Part shown: positions 17,753 to 26,669 of the stretch, piece after piece
Position numbering within the stretch: position 1 is the first letter of the stretch
Layout: every line of letters starts with the position of its first letter
Assembly: GCF_026735135.1 (NCBI RefSeq)
Contig: NZ_JAPQER010000004.1
Span: 186,001-250,000 of the forward strand
DNA: 64,000 bases
Direction: 5' to 3'
DNA from: Clostridium aestuarii
Lineage (GTDB): Bacteria; Bacillota; Clostridia; Clostridiales; Clostridiaceae
Position numbers and translations under genes: made by a program
Notes under the pieces: model-generated
Told to the model about the DNA's origin: nothing
Database searches by the model: none
What the model saw: only the letters and a program-made list of their open reading frames with translations

Positions 17753-18127
17753 ATGATGATTAATATGTTGAAAAGTAAAATTCATAGAGCAGTTGTAACA
17801 CAAGCTGATTTAAATTATGTAGGAAGTATAACAATAGATAAAAATTTAATGGAAAAAGCAAATATATTGGAAAATGAGAAGGTTCAAATTGTAGATATAA
17901 ATAATGGAAGCAGATTTGAAACTTATGCTATAAGTGGAAAGCCTAATAGTGGAGTGATGTGTCTAAATGGTGCTGCTGCAAGATGTGTTCAGCCAGGAGA
18001 TAAAATAATAATAATGACTTATTGTCAGATGGATGAAAAAGAAGCAAGAAAGCATAAGCCAGTAGTTGTTTTTGTAAATGAAGATAATACTATAAATGAA
18101 ATAACAAATTATGAATCTAATGACTAA
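17753..18127 (+). CDS. panD: Aspartate 1-decarboxylase proenzyme
   Basis: Pyruvoyl-dependent enzyme making beta-alanine from aspartate for PanC; 124 aa, normal length. The self-cleavage site Gly-Ser is in [10 protein letters not shown], and [16 protein letters not shown] is the family core. The first ATG (17753) lies one base after the panC stop and has GGAGGA upstream; an internal ATG at 17765 would give the more usual N-terminus [11 protein letters not shown]. With this gene the operon covers the whole route to pantothenate apart from ketoisovalerate supply. Confidence 0.95.
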   Translation: MMINMLKSKIHRAVVTQADLNYVGSITIDKNLMEKANILENEKVQIVDINNGSRFETYAISGKPNSGVMCLNGAAARCVQPGDKIIIMTYCQMDEKEARKHKPVVVFVNEDNTINEITNYESND

Positions 18128-18153
18128 AAAATAATAGTATTAGCATAACTTTA

Positions 18154-18188
18154 GGCTGTTGGTTAATGAAATTTACCAACAGCCTTTT
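18154..18188 (+). terminator. Terminator of the pantothenate operon
   Basis: Ten-bp stem GGCTGTTGGT/ACCAACAGCC followed by TTTTATT. Confidence 0.85.
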
Positions 18189-18242
18189 ATTCTATAGGAG
18201 TTTATAAATTTTTAAAATTGTGGATAACTTTGATTCAAAGAT

Positions 18243-18269
18243 TAAGAATATTGCGACGTAGCATTCTTA
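18243..18269. repeat. Degenerate AATATTGC-type hairpin
   Basis: TAAGAATATTGC on the left against GCATTCTTA on the right: the right arm lacks three bases of the standard form, so the hairpin has an internal bulge. It looks like a decayed member of the family at 11355, 42648 and 50585. It lies upstream of pdxS, not at a gene end. Confidence 0.6.
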
Positions 18270-18394
18270 GCATAAGGTAATGTATCGGTACATTTGACGA
18301 AAAGCCTAATTTGTTAAATAATTGAATTAACTCATGGGGATTAAAGTTTGTACGTACAATGTATCTGATTATATTATTAGGGGAGGAATTTAAA

Positions 18395-19267
18395 GTGGAA
18401 AATAGATATGAATTAAATAAGAATTTAGCACAAATGTTTAAGGGTGGAGTTATCATGGATGTTGTTAATCCGGAAGAGGCTAAAATAGCTGAGGAAGCTG
18501 GAGCGGTAGCAGTTATGGCGTTAGAAAGAGTTCCATCTGATATTAGAAAGCAAGGCGGAGTTGCTAGAATGTCTGATCCTAAGATGATAAAGGGAATTCA
18601 AGAAGCTGTTTCTATACCAGTAATGGCAAAAGTAAGAATAGGTCACTTAGTAGAGGCACAAATTCTTGAAGCGCTAGGTGTAGATTATATAGATGAAAGT
18701 GAAGTTTTAACACCTGCTGATGATTTATTTCATATAAATAAAAAAGATTTTAAGATACCTTTTGTTTGTGGGGCTAGAAATTTAGGAGAAGCATTAAGAA
18801 GAATTGGAGAAGGTGCTTCTATGATAAGAACTAAAGGGGAAGCTGGTACAGGTAATGTTGTTGAAGCTGTAAGACACATGAGAACAGTAAGTTCAGAAAT
18901 TAGAAAGCTTCAACTTATGCCAAAAGAAGAGTTGATGACAGCAGCTAAAGAAATGGGAGCACCATTTGATTTAGTTGAATATGTAGCTGAAAATGGTAAA
19001 TTACCTGTTGTGAATTTTGCAGCTGGAGGAATTGCTACTCCTGCGGATGCAGCGCTTATGATGCAGTTAGGTTGTGATGGGGTGTTTGTAGGTTCAGGAA
19101 TATTTAAATCTTCAAATCCAGAAAAAAGAGCAAGAGCTATAGTACAAGCTACTACATATTATAATGATCCTAGAGTTATAGCTCAGGTTTCAGAAGATTT
19201 AGGAGAGCCAATGGCTGGATTGGAGATTAGTAAATTAGATACAGAGTTTGCTAAAAGAGGATGGTAA
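18395..19267 (+). CDS. pdxS: Pyridoxal 5'-phosphate synthase lyase subunit
   Basis: Builds PLP from ribose-5-phosphate, glyceraldehyde-3-phosphate and ammonia supplied by PdxT; forms a dodecamer. About 290 aa with the signatures [40 protein letters not shown] and [34 protein letters not shown] 18395 is chosen because GGGGAGGAAT lies just upstream; the earlier in-frame ATG at 18359 precedes that site. It forms an operon with pdxT, the DXP-independent vitamin B6 pathway. Confidence 0.96.
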   Translation: MENRYELNKNLAQMFKGGVIMDVVNPEEAKIAEEAGAVAVMALERVPSDIRKQGGVARMSDPKMIKGIQEAVSIPVMAKVRIGHLVEAQILEALGVDYIDESEVLTPADDLFHINKKDFKIPFVCGARNLGEALRRIGEGASMIRTKGEAGTGNVVEAVRHMRTVSSEIRKLQLMPKEELMTAAKEMGAPFDLVEYVAENGKLPVVNFAAGGIATPADAALMMQLGCDGVFVGSGIFKSSNPEKRARAIVQATTYYNDPRVIAQVSEDLGEPMAGLEISKLDTEFAKRGW

Positions 19268-19269
19268 AA

Positions 19270-19845
19270 ATGATTAAGGTTGGGGTTTTGGATTTACAAG
19301 GTTCTGTTATAGAACATATAGAAATGTTGGACAAAATTGAAGGAGTACAACCAGTTAGAGTTAAATATGGTCACCAAATAGATGAAATAGATGGATTAAT
19401 TATTCCGGGTGGAGAGAGCACAACTATAGGAAAACTTCTAAAAGCTTTTAAAATGGATTCTATATTAAAAGATAGGATAGAAAAAGGAATGCCGGTATGG
19501 GGAACTTGTGCCGGAATGATTTTAATAGCAAAGGAAATAGACGGTGAGGAAGATGCCCATCTTAAACTTATGAATATAGACGTAAAAAGAAATGCTTATG
19601 GAAGTCAATTAGGTAGTTTTGTGGTAGAAGAAAGTATACCAGAAATTTGCAATGAGCCTATTCCATTAGTCTTTATTAGAGCACCATATATAGAGACAAT
19701 AGGAAATGGAGTTAAGGTTATAAAAAAAGTTGATGGAAAAATAGTTGCTGCAAGAGAGAGAAATATGCTAGTAACTTCTTTCCATCCAGAGTTAACTGAT
19801 AATCAATTACTTCATAAATATTTTATTAATAGCTTTTTTAGTTAA
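19270..19845 (+). CDS. pdxT: Pyridoxal 5'-phosphate synthase glutaminase subunit
   Basis: Class I glutaminase that feeds ammonia to PdxS. About 191 aa with the family N-terminus VGVLDLQGSVIEHIEML, the oxyanion motif IIPGGESTTIGKL, the nucleophile Cys in WGTCAGMIL and the catalytic His-Glu in SFHPEL. I prefer ATG 19270, nine nt after AGAGG; ATG 19261 overlaps the pdxS stop and gives three extra residues. Either way the genes are translationally coupled. Confidence 0.95.
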   Translation: MIKVGVLDLQGSVIEHIEMLDKIEGVQPVRVKYGHQIDEIDGLIIPGGESTTIGKLLKAFKMDSILKDRIEKGMPVWGTCAGMILIAKEIDGEEDAHLKLMNIDVKRNAYGSQLGSFVVEESIPEICNEPIPLVFIRAPYIETIGNGVKVIKKVDGKIVAARERNMLVTSFHPELTDNQLLHKYFINSFFS

Positions 19846-19908
19846 AATATAATTATATATATACAAAATAAAACTTGTTTTATTATGATTTCTAACTTTT
19901 AATCGGTT

Positions 19909-19947
19909 AAAAAACATATAATGTGTAAAATGCATTATATGTTTTTT
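19909..19947. terminator. Bidirectional terminator between pdxT and the rhomboid-like gene
   Basis: Perfect 15-bp stem with A-run and T-run arms (19909-19923 with 19933-19947). It overlaps the 3' end of the minus-strand gene and serves both convergent genes. Confidence 0.8.
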
Positions 19948-20726
19948 ATGTGTTCGTGATTATGCAAATGTTCCATACAGTATTCATAGTATCCATTACA
20001 TTTTGAACAGTATCTAAATTCCATGTTAGGGTCATCTTTTTCTGTTATACCGCATATTGTACATTTATGTTTTGTAGTTTCTTTTGGTAGTTTATCTCTA
20101 AAGTTTTTGCGATTATAATAAACTTGTCTATTAGTTTTAGTTCTTTTAATAATATCTTTTCCAAAAAATATAAAGTAATTAATTATGGAAATTATTGCAG
20201 CAAGTTTACTTGAAAAAGATCCAAATACTATTGTAAGTATTATAAAAATCCAATCAATTATAGCTAAATATTTTACTTTTACAGGTAAAATAAAGAATAA
20301 TAATAATTGATAATCTGGATATATACGTGCAAATGCTAGGAATAGAGATAAATTTATGTAAAAAGGTGTACCTGTAGTTCCAAATGCAAATGCAAGAATG
20401 GTTGTTCCAAGCATGCCTAAAAAATAATAAAGGTTAAATTTGAAACTTCCCCATTCATGCTCTAATGACATTCCTACCATATAGTAAAAATGCAACACAA
20501 ATATAATCCAAATAGGAGAAAAAGCTGGTGGTATGAATATATAAGTTATAAGTCTCCAAACTTCACCTTTCATAATTAAGTCAGGTACTAGTGTTAGCGT
20601 ATTAATATATGTTGGATTAACATAAGTTAAAAGAAATACCAGACCGTTTAAGGCAACAATGTACATCATAAGATTTCTTATAGCAATATTACCAAATTTC
20701 CTCTCAAGTTTATCAAACCAGTGCAT
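19935..20726 (-). CDS. Rhomboid-like membrane protein with C-terminal zinc ribbon, probably inactive
   Basis: About 263 aa with roughly six membrane helices in a rhomboid/derlin-like order (WRLITYIFIPP, LEHEWGSFKFNLYYFLG), then a cytosolic tail. The catalytic GxSG serine motif of active rhomboid proteases is missing; the equivalent region reads FGTTGTPFYINLSLFLAFA. The tail holds a Cys/His-rich module: CTICG, CSKCN and CMEHLHNHEH. ATG 20726 follows AGGAGTG; a longer in-frame start at 20765 lacks a site. It may be a membrane pseudoprotease or adaptor. The function is not known. Confidence 0.7.
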   Translation of the reverse strand: MHWFDKLERKFGNIAIRNLMMYIVALNGLVFLLTYVNPTYINTLTLVPDLIMKGEVWRLITYIFIPPAFSPIWIIFVLHFYYMVGMSLEHEWGSFKFNLYYFLGMLGTTILAFAFGTTGTPFYINLSLFLAFARIYPDYQLLLFFILPVKVKYLAIIDWIFIILTIVFGSFSSKLAAIISIINYFIFFGKDIIKRTKTNRQVYYNRKNFRDKLPKETTKHKCTICGITEKDDPNMEFRYCSKCNGYYEYCMEHLHNHEHIKNI

Positions 20727-20786
20727 AATTACACTCCTTTCAATTTTTAATTGTTTTTTACACATACTTAATGAATTTATAGAAAG

Positions 20787-20795
20787 TTATCCACA
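20787..20795 (+). promoter_or_regulatory. Isolated DnaA-box sequence
   Basis: Exact TTATCCACA. A second exact copy on the other strand lies at 18219-18227. Two scattered sites do not make an origin; they may titrate DnaA or be chance. Confidence 0.3.
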
Positions 20796-20859
20796 GTTTT
20801 CACAATCAGTTAGTTAAGAAAAGTGTATAATTAAAAATTTCACTATATAAATTTCTCAA

Positions 20860-21474
20860 TTAAGTTATATTTGTTTGTGAATAAATACATCCGCAGTAAT
20901 TTTGTCTGTATAAATTATATTCGCTGCTTAATTCAATAGAACGTTTGTATCCGTTACGTTTTTTAAAATCTGAGTTAAGAAATTTCACTTCAAATTTTTC
21001 ACTGATTCTTTCGCCAATTTTGTTTAGTTTTTCAGCATTTTTATGAGGACTTATAGATAAAGTTGTAGTAAAATAATCAAAGCCCAATTTCTTTGCTTGT
21101 TTTGCAGTTTCTTTTAATCTGAATTCGTAACATTTAAAACAGCGAATACCACCTTCTTTTTCCTTTTCTAATCCTTTTGTTAAGTTAAAGAATTCTTCAG
21201 GAATGTAGTCACCTTCAATAAAATCAATTTTTTTTACAGCAGGAAAATTTTTTATGAATTCCTTTTGTTCTTCAACTCTTTTCCTATATTCATATTCAGG
21301 ATGAATATTAGGATTATAATAAAACACTGTAATGTTAAAAAATTCTGTAAGATATTCTAAAACATAACTGCTGCATGGTGCACAACAGCTGTGTAAAAAA
21401 AGAGAAGGTGTTTCTCTTAGAGTACCTATTTCTTTTAGTTTTTCATCTAAAATCTTTTGATAATTTATTTTCAT
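20860..21474 (-). CDS. queH: Epoxyqueuosine reductase QueH
   Basis: Last enzyme of queuosine tRNA modification, reducing epoxyqueuosine; the non-B12 alternative to QueG (former DUF208). About 204 aa. The family cysteine motifs are present: HSCCAPCS near the N-terminus, IRCFKCYEFRL in the middle and NYCGCIYS at the end, which together bind an iron-sulfur cluster and second iron. TTTLSISPHKN is also characteristic. The start ATG follows AGAGGATG. No other queuosine genes are nearby. Confidence 0.92.
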   Translation of the reverse strand: MKINYQKILDEKLKEIGTLRETPSLFLHSCCAPCSSYVLEYLTEFFNITVFYYNPNIHPEYEYRKRVEEQKEFIKNFPAVKKIDFIEGDYIPEEFFNLTKGLEKEKEGGIRCFKCYEFRLKETAKQAKKLGFDYFTTTLSISPHKNAEKLNKIGERISEKFEVKFLNSDFKKRNGYKRSIELSSEYNLYRQNYCGCIYSQTNIT

Positions 21475-21768
21475 TTTATCATCCTCTTTTATGTATATTA
21501 TAATTTATAATCTTATAAAAGTATAAAGAAAAAATCAAGTTGCTGTCAACTATGAAGGTGCTTTGATTTTTTATATGTTTTAATATTGTTACAAAAATTA
21601 GTTTTTAATAAGTATTTATATTTAATAAAGCTAATATATCTTAAATATAGCTTAAATTAAATATTTACATTAACTATACTTAAGATAGATATGTTAAAAT
21701 ATACATAAATAAGAAAATAAAAAACAAAGTAAAAAAACAAAAGATAATGAAAGTAGGGGGAGAGTACA

Positions 21769-22452
21769 ATGATGATAAATTATGAGCTTCTTTATAGAGG
21801 AGCAAATACAATGCTAAAGATAAAACTTGGACAAGGAGAATCTATTAAAGCAGAATCAGGTGCAATGGTAGCAATGAGCAATACTATTGATGTAGATGGA
21901 AAATTAGAAGGTGGATTGAAAGGCGGATTTGGAAGACTTTTGTCTGGAGAAAAGTTTTTCTTTCAAACTTTAAAAGCTTCTCGTGGAATGGGAGAGGTAT
22001 TACTTTCACCAGCAAGTATAGGAGATGTTACTGCTTTAGAAATGGATGGAATGACATCTTATGTAGTTCAAAAAGATGGTTTTTTTGCAGGCTCAGATAG
22101 CCTTAATGTTTCAACAAAAATGCAGAATCTTGCAAAAGGAATTTTCTCAGGGGAAGGATTTTTTGTAATTAAGGTGAGTGGTAAAGGAACTTTATTTGTA
22201 AGTTCTTATGGATCAATACATCCATTAGATATAGAAGCGGGTCAAGAAGTGATTATAGATAATCAGCATCTTGTTGCATGGCCAGAAACAATGGAATATT
22301 CAATAGATAAAGCTTCAAAAGGTTGGGTATCATCATTTACTTCAGGAGAAGGACTTGTATGTAGATTTAAAGGACCTGGTAGAGTATACATCCAAACAAG
22401 AAACCCTCAAGGATTTGGACAATGGGTAAGACAGTTTATACCATCAAAATAA
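21769..22452 (+). CDS. AIM24/TIGR00266 family protein
   Basis: A 227-aa all-beta protein of the TIGR00266 (AIM24-like) family, soluble and cytoplasmic, with no known enzymatic role. Characteristic segments are GESIKAESGAMVAMS, GGLKGGFGRLLSGEKFF, GRVYIQTRNPQGFGQWVRQFIP and glycine-rich beta turns. A strong AGGGGGAG ribosome binding site precedes the ATG. It is expressed alone and ends at a terminator (22531-22566). Confidence 0.88.
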   Translation: MMINYELLYRGANTMLKIKLGQGESIKAESGAMVAMSNTIDVDGKLEGGLKGGFGRLLSGEKFFFQTLKASRGMGEVLLSPASIGDVTALEMDGMTSYVVQKDGFFAGSDSLNVSTKMQNLAKGIFSGEGFFVIKVSGKGTLFVSSYGSIHPLDIEAGQEVIIDNQHLVAWPETMEYSIDKASKGWVSSFTSGEGLVCRFKGPGRVYIQTRNPQGFGQWVRQFIPSK

Positions 22453-22530
22453 TAATATATTCAGAGGTAACATTATTTTATTAACCAGTTAATGAAATTA
22501 AGGTGAAATTTTAAATTAATATAAAGAAAG

Positions 22531-22566
22531 TCTACAGTTAGATAAAATTTAGCTGTAGATTTTTTT
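22531..22566 (+). terminator. Terminator of the AIM24-family gene
   Basis: Nine-bp stem TCTACAGTT/AGCTGTAGA with one G-U pair and a run of seven Ts. Confidence 0.8.
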
Positions 22567-22599
22567 ATTGTTATTTTTTCAGGTATTTAAACAAAACTA

Positions 22600-22773
22600 T
22601 AAAAGGAAGCTTCTAACTGTTTTAGAAGCTTCCTTTTGGGGAATATATATAATAAAAAGAAAATTAGCATGATTTTAATAAAGATTTTTATATAGTATTT
22701 ACTTTTGATACGTTAAGTATTAAATAAACGATTTTTCATATTATTATAGTTCATAGTGATTAGCAAGTACTTT
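22600..22773 (-). ncRNA. Predicted small RNA transcribed leftward from an argD-like promoter
   Basis: The promoter at 22780-22808 would start a minus-strand transcript near 22773. About 170 nt later a perfect 16-bp hairpin (22601-22616 with 22622-22637) is followed on that strand by CTTCCTTTTATAGTTTTG, a plausible terminator. The interval has no open frame with a ribosome binding site; the longest ATG frame is 13 codons (MNYNNMKNRLFNT). It would be a small RNA or leader relic. There is no direct evidence of expression. Confidence 0.45.
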
Positions 22774-22779
22774 TGAATA

Positions 22780-22808
22780 ATTATACCATAAATTTAATAA
22801 ATATTCAA
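22780..22808 (-). promoter_or_regulatory. Orphan ARG-box promoter, near-copy of the argD promoter
   Basis: On the minus strand TTGAAT (22803-22808), 17-nt spacer and TATAAT (22780-22785). From the -35 onward 33 of 40 bases match the argD promoter, including the whole block from -10 through TATTCAAAAGT. The TGAAT-type half sites resemble ArgR boxes. No gene lies downstream on that strand within reach. Confidence 0.55.
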
Positions 22809-23169
22809 GAAGTGAAATGAAAAAATAATTATAATTCAAAAAAATAAATATAAATAAGTAATTTATCAAAATATACAATAATCATATAAAAAATGTGCAA
22901 AGGAATGTATAAATATAAAAAGTAGGGTTAGCGTAAAGTTATTATAAGATTTTAAGGTCATTTAAGTTAGAAATAACTTCTTTATTCATTATTTGTTTCT
23001 CCAGTCTTATATCTAATTAATAATTCAATTAAAGATATTTATAGTTTAACCTAACAATTTATTAAAGATGTAAAAAATATAATTAAAGAAATGTAGTTAG
23101 AGATATATAAGGTGAAGTCTATATTTTTTTAACGATAGTAATTGAATACAATCGCAGTAACATATGTTT
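22809..23169. other. Gene-free spacer upstream of the sigma-54 activator
   Basis: AT-rich DNA without an open frame that has a ribosome binding site. A weak AAGTTAGAAATAACTT inverted repeat lies near 22967. Nothing else supportable was seen. Confidence 0.4.
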
Positions 23170-23203
23170 TTGACAAAAAAATAGTGTAAGAATATAATTT
23201 AAG
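23170..23203 (+). promoter_or_regulatory. Promoter of the sigma-54 activator gene with shared 28-nt block
   Basis: TTGACA (23170-23175), 17-nt spacer and TATAAT (23193-23198). The 28 bases 23176-23203 (beginning AAAAAATAGTG and ending TTTAAG) recur exactly at 29001-29028, upstream of the cysteine desulfidase genes. The block covers the spacer and -10, so a protein binding it would affect this promoter directly. Confidence 0.7.
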
Positions 23204-23255
23204 TAAGTAAATAGCAAATGCTATATAATCTAAGGTTTGTTTAGGGGGAAATAGG

Positions 23256-25010
23256 ATGTCTTTGAAAGAAATAAGAACATCTGTACAAGAAGTAGCAGAA
23301 GCTATAGCTGCAGTACTACATGTAGATGTTACTATTGTTGATGAAGATTTAATGAGAGTAGCTGCTACTGGTGAATATAAAAATTGTATAGGCGAAAAAA
23401 TACCTAAAAAATGTTTGTTCGAATTTGTGTTAAATGAAAAGAAACCCAATTATGCAGATAAATTTCGCTCTAATCATATTTGTGAAAAGTGTTCTGCAAA
23501 ATCTACCTGTAATGAATTTTCCACTATAGGATATCCAATATTTAAAGGTAATGAGGTAATAGGGGTAATAGGAATAAATTCTTTTAGAGAAGAACAGGAA
23601 AAGATAATTAGAGAAAACTATGATTCTTTAATGATTTTTCTTGAAAAACTGAGTGTTATTTTACTTGGAAATATAATCTATAGTCAAACGATAAAACAGC
23701 TTAAAATTCAAACAGAAGAGACTAATAAAATAATAGATAGTTTAAGTGATGGGATTTTATGTGTTGATAGTAAAGGTATGATAAAGTATACGAATAAAAA
23801 AGCTGAGAAAATTTTTGAGACTATTAAAGAAAATATAATTAATCATCCTGTAAAAGAAATTATACCTAATATAGATTTAGAATTAACTGGAGTTAAGTAT
23901 AATACTGAGAAAATTAATGTAAATGGAAAAAAAATTAGTTTAACAATTAAAAGTAATCCTGTTATTTTTCAAGGGAAAAAAGTTAGTAATATAATTGAGG
24001 TTAACAAGACTAGCGATGAAGTTCGTGATGCATATAAGCTTATTGAAGGAGAAAAAATAGTAAAATTTGAAGATATAATAGGTGAAAGTAAAAGTATAAA
24101 AAATGTAAAAAATATTTCAAAAAATATAGCTAAAAGTAATTCTACTATTATCTTAAGGGGAGAAAGTGGAACGGGAAAAGAGCTTTTTGCAAGAGCTATA
24201 CATTATAAAAGTAATAGACGTAGAGCGCCTTTTATTGCAATAAATTGTGCATCAATTCCAGATAATCTTCTTGAAAGTGAGTTGTTTGGTTATGAAGGAG
24301 GAGCATTTTCTGGTGCTAGACGGGAAGGGCAGATGGGAAAATTTGAATTAGCAAATGGCGGTACTATATTTTTAGATGAAATTGGAGATATGCCAATTCA
24401 TCTTCAACCTAAAATTTTAAGAGTTCTTCAGGAACAAAGATTCAGAAGAATTGGTGGAAAAAAAGAAATCTCTGTAAGTGTTAGGATTATAGCTGCAACT
24501 AATAGGAATCTCGAAGATATGGTTAAAAATGGACAGTTTAGAGAAGATTTATATTATAGATTGAATGTAATACCTATTTTCTTACCAAGTTTAAAAGAAA
24601 GATCACAAGATGTCCTTCTTTTAAGTGAATATTTACTTGGAAAATTTTGTGATAGGCTTGAAAAAGAAAACAAAAGATTTTCTAATGAACTTAAGGATAT
24701 ATTTGTGACATATAATTGGCCAGGGAATATACGGGAACTTGAAAACGTTATAGAATATTTGGTTAATATAACAGAAGAAGAAATAATAACACCACAAAAT
24801 TTACCTGTTACAGTGCAGCAAAGACTTTATGAATATGAATCGCAAAGTAAACTGAGTCTTAAGAGCAGAGTAGAAAGTTATGAAGCAAACCTACTGATAG
24901 CTATGATCGAGAAGTATGGGAATGATGTTAAGGGTAAGAGTAAAATTGTAGAAGAATTAGGAATAGAACTTTCTACATTATATAGAAAACTAAAAAAATA
25001 TAATTTATAA
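23256..25010 (+). CDS. Sigma-54-dependent transcriptional activator (CdsR-like candidate)
   Basis: Enhancer-binding protein, 584 aa. An N-terminal sensor of about 140 residues carries a Cys cluster (HICEKCSAKSTCNEF), followed by a PAS domain (about 165-250). The AAA+ domain has Walker A GESGTGKE, the sigma-54 contact loop GAFSGA (Ser in place of Thr), Walker B GGTIFLDEIGDM and R-finger region. A Fis-type helix-turn-helix ends the protein. The -24/-12 promoter before the cysteine desulfidase gene (29226-29243) and the shared 28-nt block make that gene its probable target, as for CdsR and CdsB in C. difficile. Confidence 0.9.
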   Translation: MSLKEIRTSVQEVAEAIAAVLHVDVTIVDEDLMRVAATGEYKNCIGEKIPKKCLFEFVLNEKKPNYADKFRSNHICEKCSAKSTCNEFSTIGYPIFKGNEVIGVIGINSFREEQEKIIRENYDSLMIFLEKLSVILLGNIIYSQTIKQLKIQTEETNKIIDSLSDGILCVDSKGMIKYTNKKAEKIFETIKENIINHPVKEIIPNIDLELTGVKYNTEKINVNGKKISLTIKSNPVIFQGKKVSNIIEVNKTSDEVRDAYKLIEGEKIVKFEDIIGESKSIKNVKNISKNIAKSNSTIILRGESGTGKELFARAIHYKSNRRRAPFIAINCASIPDNLLESELFGYEGGAFSGARREGQMGKFELANGGTIFLDEIGDMPIHLQPKILRVLQEQRFRRIGGKKEISVSVRIIAATNRNLEDMVKNGQFREDLYYRLNVIPIFLPSLKERSQDVLLLSEYLLGKFCDRLEKENKRFSNELKDIFVTYNWPGNIRELENVIEYLVNITEEEIITPQNLPVTVQQRLYEYESQSKLSLKSRVESYEANLLIAMIEKYGNDVKGKSKIVEELGIELSTLYRKLKKYNL

Positions 25011-25172
25011 AACTAAAAAATTGGTATAATTACAAGATTAGATAGCTACATGTAAATTTCATTATTCATTGCTTTGAAAAATTTTCTTTTAAGGGTGAGA
25101 ATAAGCTTAAAATATAGTTAAAGAGAAATTTTAAGATGCTATTCACAATGAAATTTATTAAGTGAAAGTTAG

Positions 25173-25213
25173 CATAATAAAAGAAAAGTGCGTTGCACTT
25201 TTCTTTTATTATG
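25173..25213. terminator. Bidirectional terminator, AAAAGTGC hairpin type
   Basis: Perfect 19-bp stem with loop GTT around AAAAGTGC/GCACTTTT. It overlaps the argD stop codon and serves the convergent activator and argD genes. Confidence 0.85.
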
Positions 25214-26372
25214 ATTTAGATAAAACTTTTTCGAAAATAGCTAATGCTGAATCTATTTCTTCAAATGATACATTCAAAGGTGGTAGAAAACGAATGACAT
25301 CTTTACCAGCACTTACAAGGAGTAGACCTTCAGCAAAACATTCATTAACAAATTTCTTAGTATCGCTAGAAATACATACACCTATTAGTAGACCTATTCC
25401 TCTTATTTCGTTAATTATTGGATATTTTTCTTTGAATTTATTAAGTTTGTTAAATATATAGTTACTTTTTTCATTAATAGAGGATATAATTCCACCATCT
25501 ATTAGTTCAGTAAGAACAGCGTATGATACTGCACATGCTAATGGGTTTCCACCAAAGGTAGTACCGTGATCACCAGGTACGAATGCTGAAGAAGCTTTCT
25601 TATTTGCAAGAATAGCTCCTATAGGGAAGCCGCAACCTAAAGCTTTTGCCATACATACAACATCTGGGATTACACCAAATTTTTCATATGCAAAAAGACT
25701 TCCACATCTTCCAATACCACATTGTACTTCGTCAAAAATAAGGATAGCATTGAATTGTTCACAAAGTTGTTTTACTTCCATTAAGTATTCTACATTAGCG
25801 GATATAATGCCGCCTTCACCCTGAATAGGTTCTAAAATCACTCCACAAACAGTATCATCCATGATTTCTTTTATGGCTTCTATATTATTAAAAGGAACAC
25901 TTTCAACTCCTCCAATTAAAGGAGCGAAATTTTTTTGATACTTTTTTTGTCCTGTTACAGAGAGTGCTCCCATAGTTCTACCGTGAAAGGAGTTATCCAT
26001 ATATATGATTTTATATTTGTTTTCTCCAATTATTTTTCCATGTTTTCGTGCAAGCTTTAAAGCAGCTTCAATTGCTTCTGTTCCACTATTACAGAAGAAT
26101 ACTTGATCATGGTCACTATTTTCACATAGTTTTTGTGCAAGTTTTATGTTATTTGAGTTCCAATAATAGTTTGAAATATGCATGAGTTTTGAACTTTGTT
26201 CTTTAATAGTATTAACTACAACAGGGTTTGAATGTCCAAGACAATTAACTGCAATTCCGGAAACAAAGTCTAAGTATTCTTTTCCGTTGTCATCATATAA
26301 TTTTGTTCCTATACCTTTTTCGAAGCTAACATCAAATCTTCCATAAGTATTCATTATATTGGTTTTTGACAT
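25209..26372 (-). CDS. argD: Acetylornithine aminotransferase
   Basis: PLP-dependent class III aminotransferase converting N-acetylglutamate semialdehyde to N-acetylornithine; about 387 aa. FCNSGTEAIEAALKLARK, NSFHGRTMGALSVTGQ and IFDEVQCGIGRCGSLFAYE (cofactor Asp) are present, as is the PLP lysine region CMAKALGCGFPIGA. GDHGTTFGGNPLACAV is also typical. ATG 26372 has AAAGGATGTG at good spacing; the in-frame GTG at 26381 overlaps that site. It diverges from argC with ARG boxes between, so it belongs to arginine synthesis. Confidence 0.93.
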   Translation of the reverse strand: MSKTNIMNTYGRFDVSFEKGIGTKLYDDNGKEYLDFVSGIAVNCLGHSNPVVVNTIKEQSSKLMHISNYYWNSNNIKLAQKLCENSDHDQVFFCNSGTEAIEAALKLARKHGKIIGENKYKIIYMDNSFHGRTMGALSVTGQKKYQKNFAPLIGGVESVPFNNIEAIKEIMDDTVCGVILEPIQGEGGIISANVEYLMEVKQLCEQFNAILIFDEVQCGIGRCGSLFAYEKFGVIPDVVCMAKALGCGFPIGAILANKKASSAFVPGDHGTTFGGNPLACAVSYAVLTELIDGGIISSINEKSNYIFNKLNKFKEKYPIINEIRGIGLLIGVCISSDTKKFVNECFAEGLLLVSAGKDVIRFLPPLNVSFEEIDSALAIFEKVLSKS

Positions 26373-26533
26373 TTTTATCACATCCTTTTAAATTTATGGT
26401 GCTTCCAAAGTTATTAAAATTCTTATTAAGTAAGAAGAGAGCGAACATCATTTTTACAGTTCAACAGATATAAGTGTTTTTTATTAATCATATATAATAT
26501 CGATCCTTGATTGTTTAAAATAACTTTTGAATA

Positions 26534-26566
26534 ATTATACTTCAAAAATTATAAATATGCAATAAG
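26534..26566 (-). promoter_or_regulatory. argD promoter with ARG box
   Basis: Minus strand TTGCAT (26557-26562), 17-nt spacer and TATAAT (26534-26539). The -35 lies inside a TATTGCATATTTATAAT ARG-box-like sequence (26550-26566), so ArgR with arginine would block polymerase. Confidence 0.75.
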
Positions 26567-26611
26567 AAAGTCAAGGAAATTTAAAGATAATTAAAGAAAA
26601 CAACGAAAAAT

Positions 26612-26641
26612 ATTGCATAAATATTCGTTAACGTGTATAAT
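26612..26641 (+). promoter_or_regulatory. argC promoter with ARG box
   Basis: TTGCAT (26613-26618), 17-nt spacer and TATAAT (26636-26641). The ARG box ATTGCATAAATATTCGTT (26612-26629) covers the -35 and fits the ArgR pattern of TGCAT/ATTC half sites. Confidence 0.8.
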
Positions 26642-26669
26642 TAGTTTATATATTTTAAGGGGTGATTCT

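Noticed and set aside
18219..20795. Replication origin
   Set aside because: Only two DnaA boxes 2.5 kb apart, no dnaA, dnaN or AT-rich unwinding cluster.
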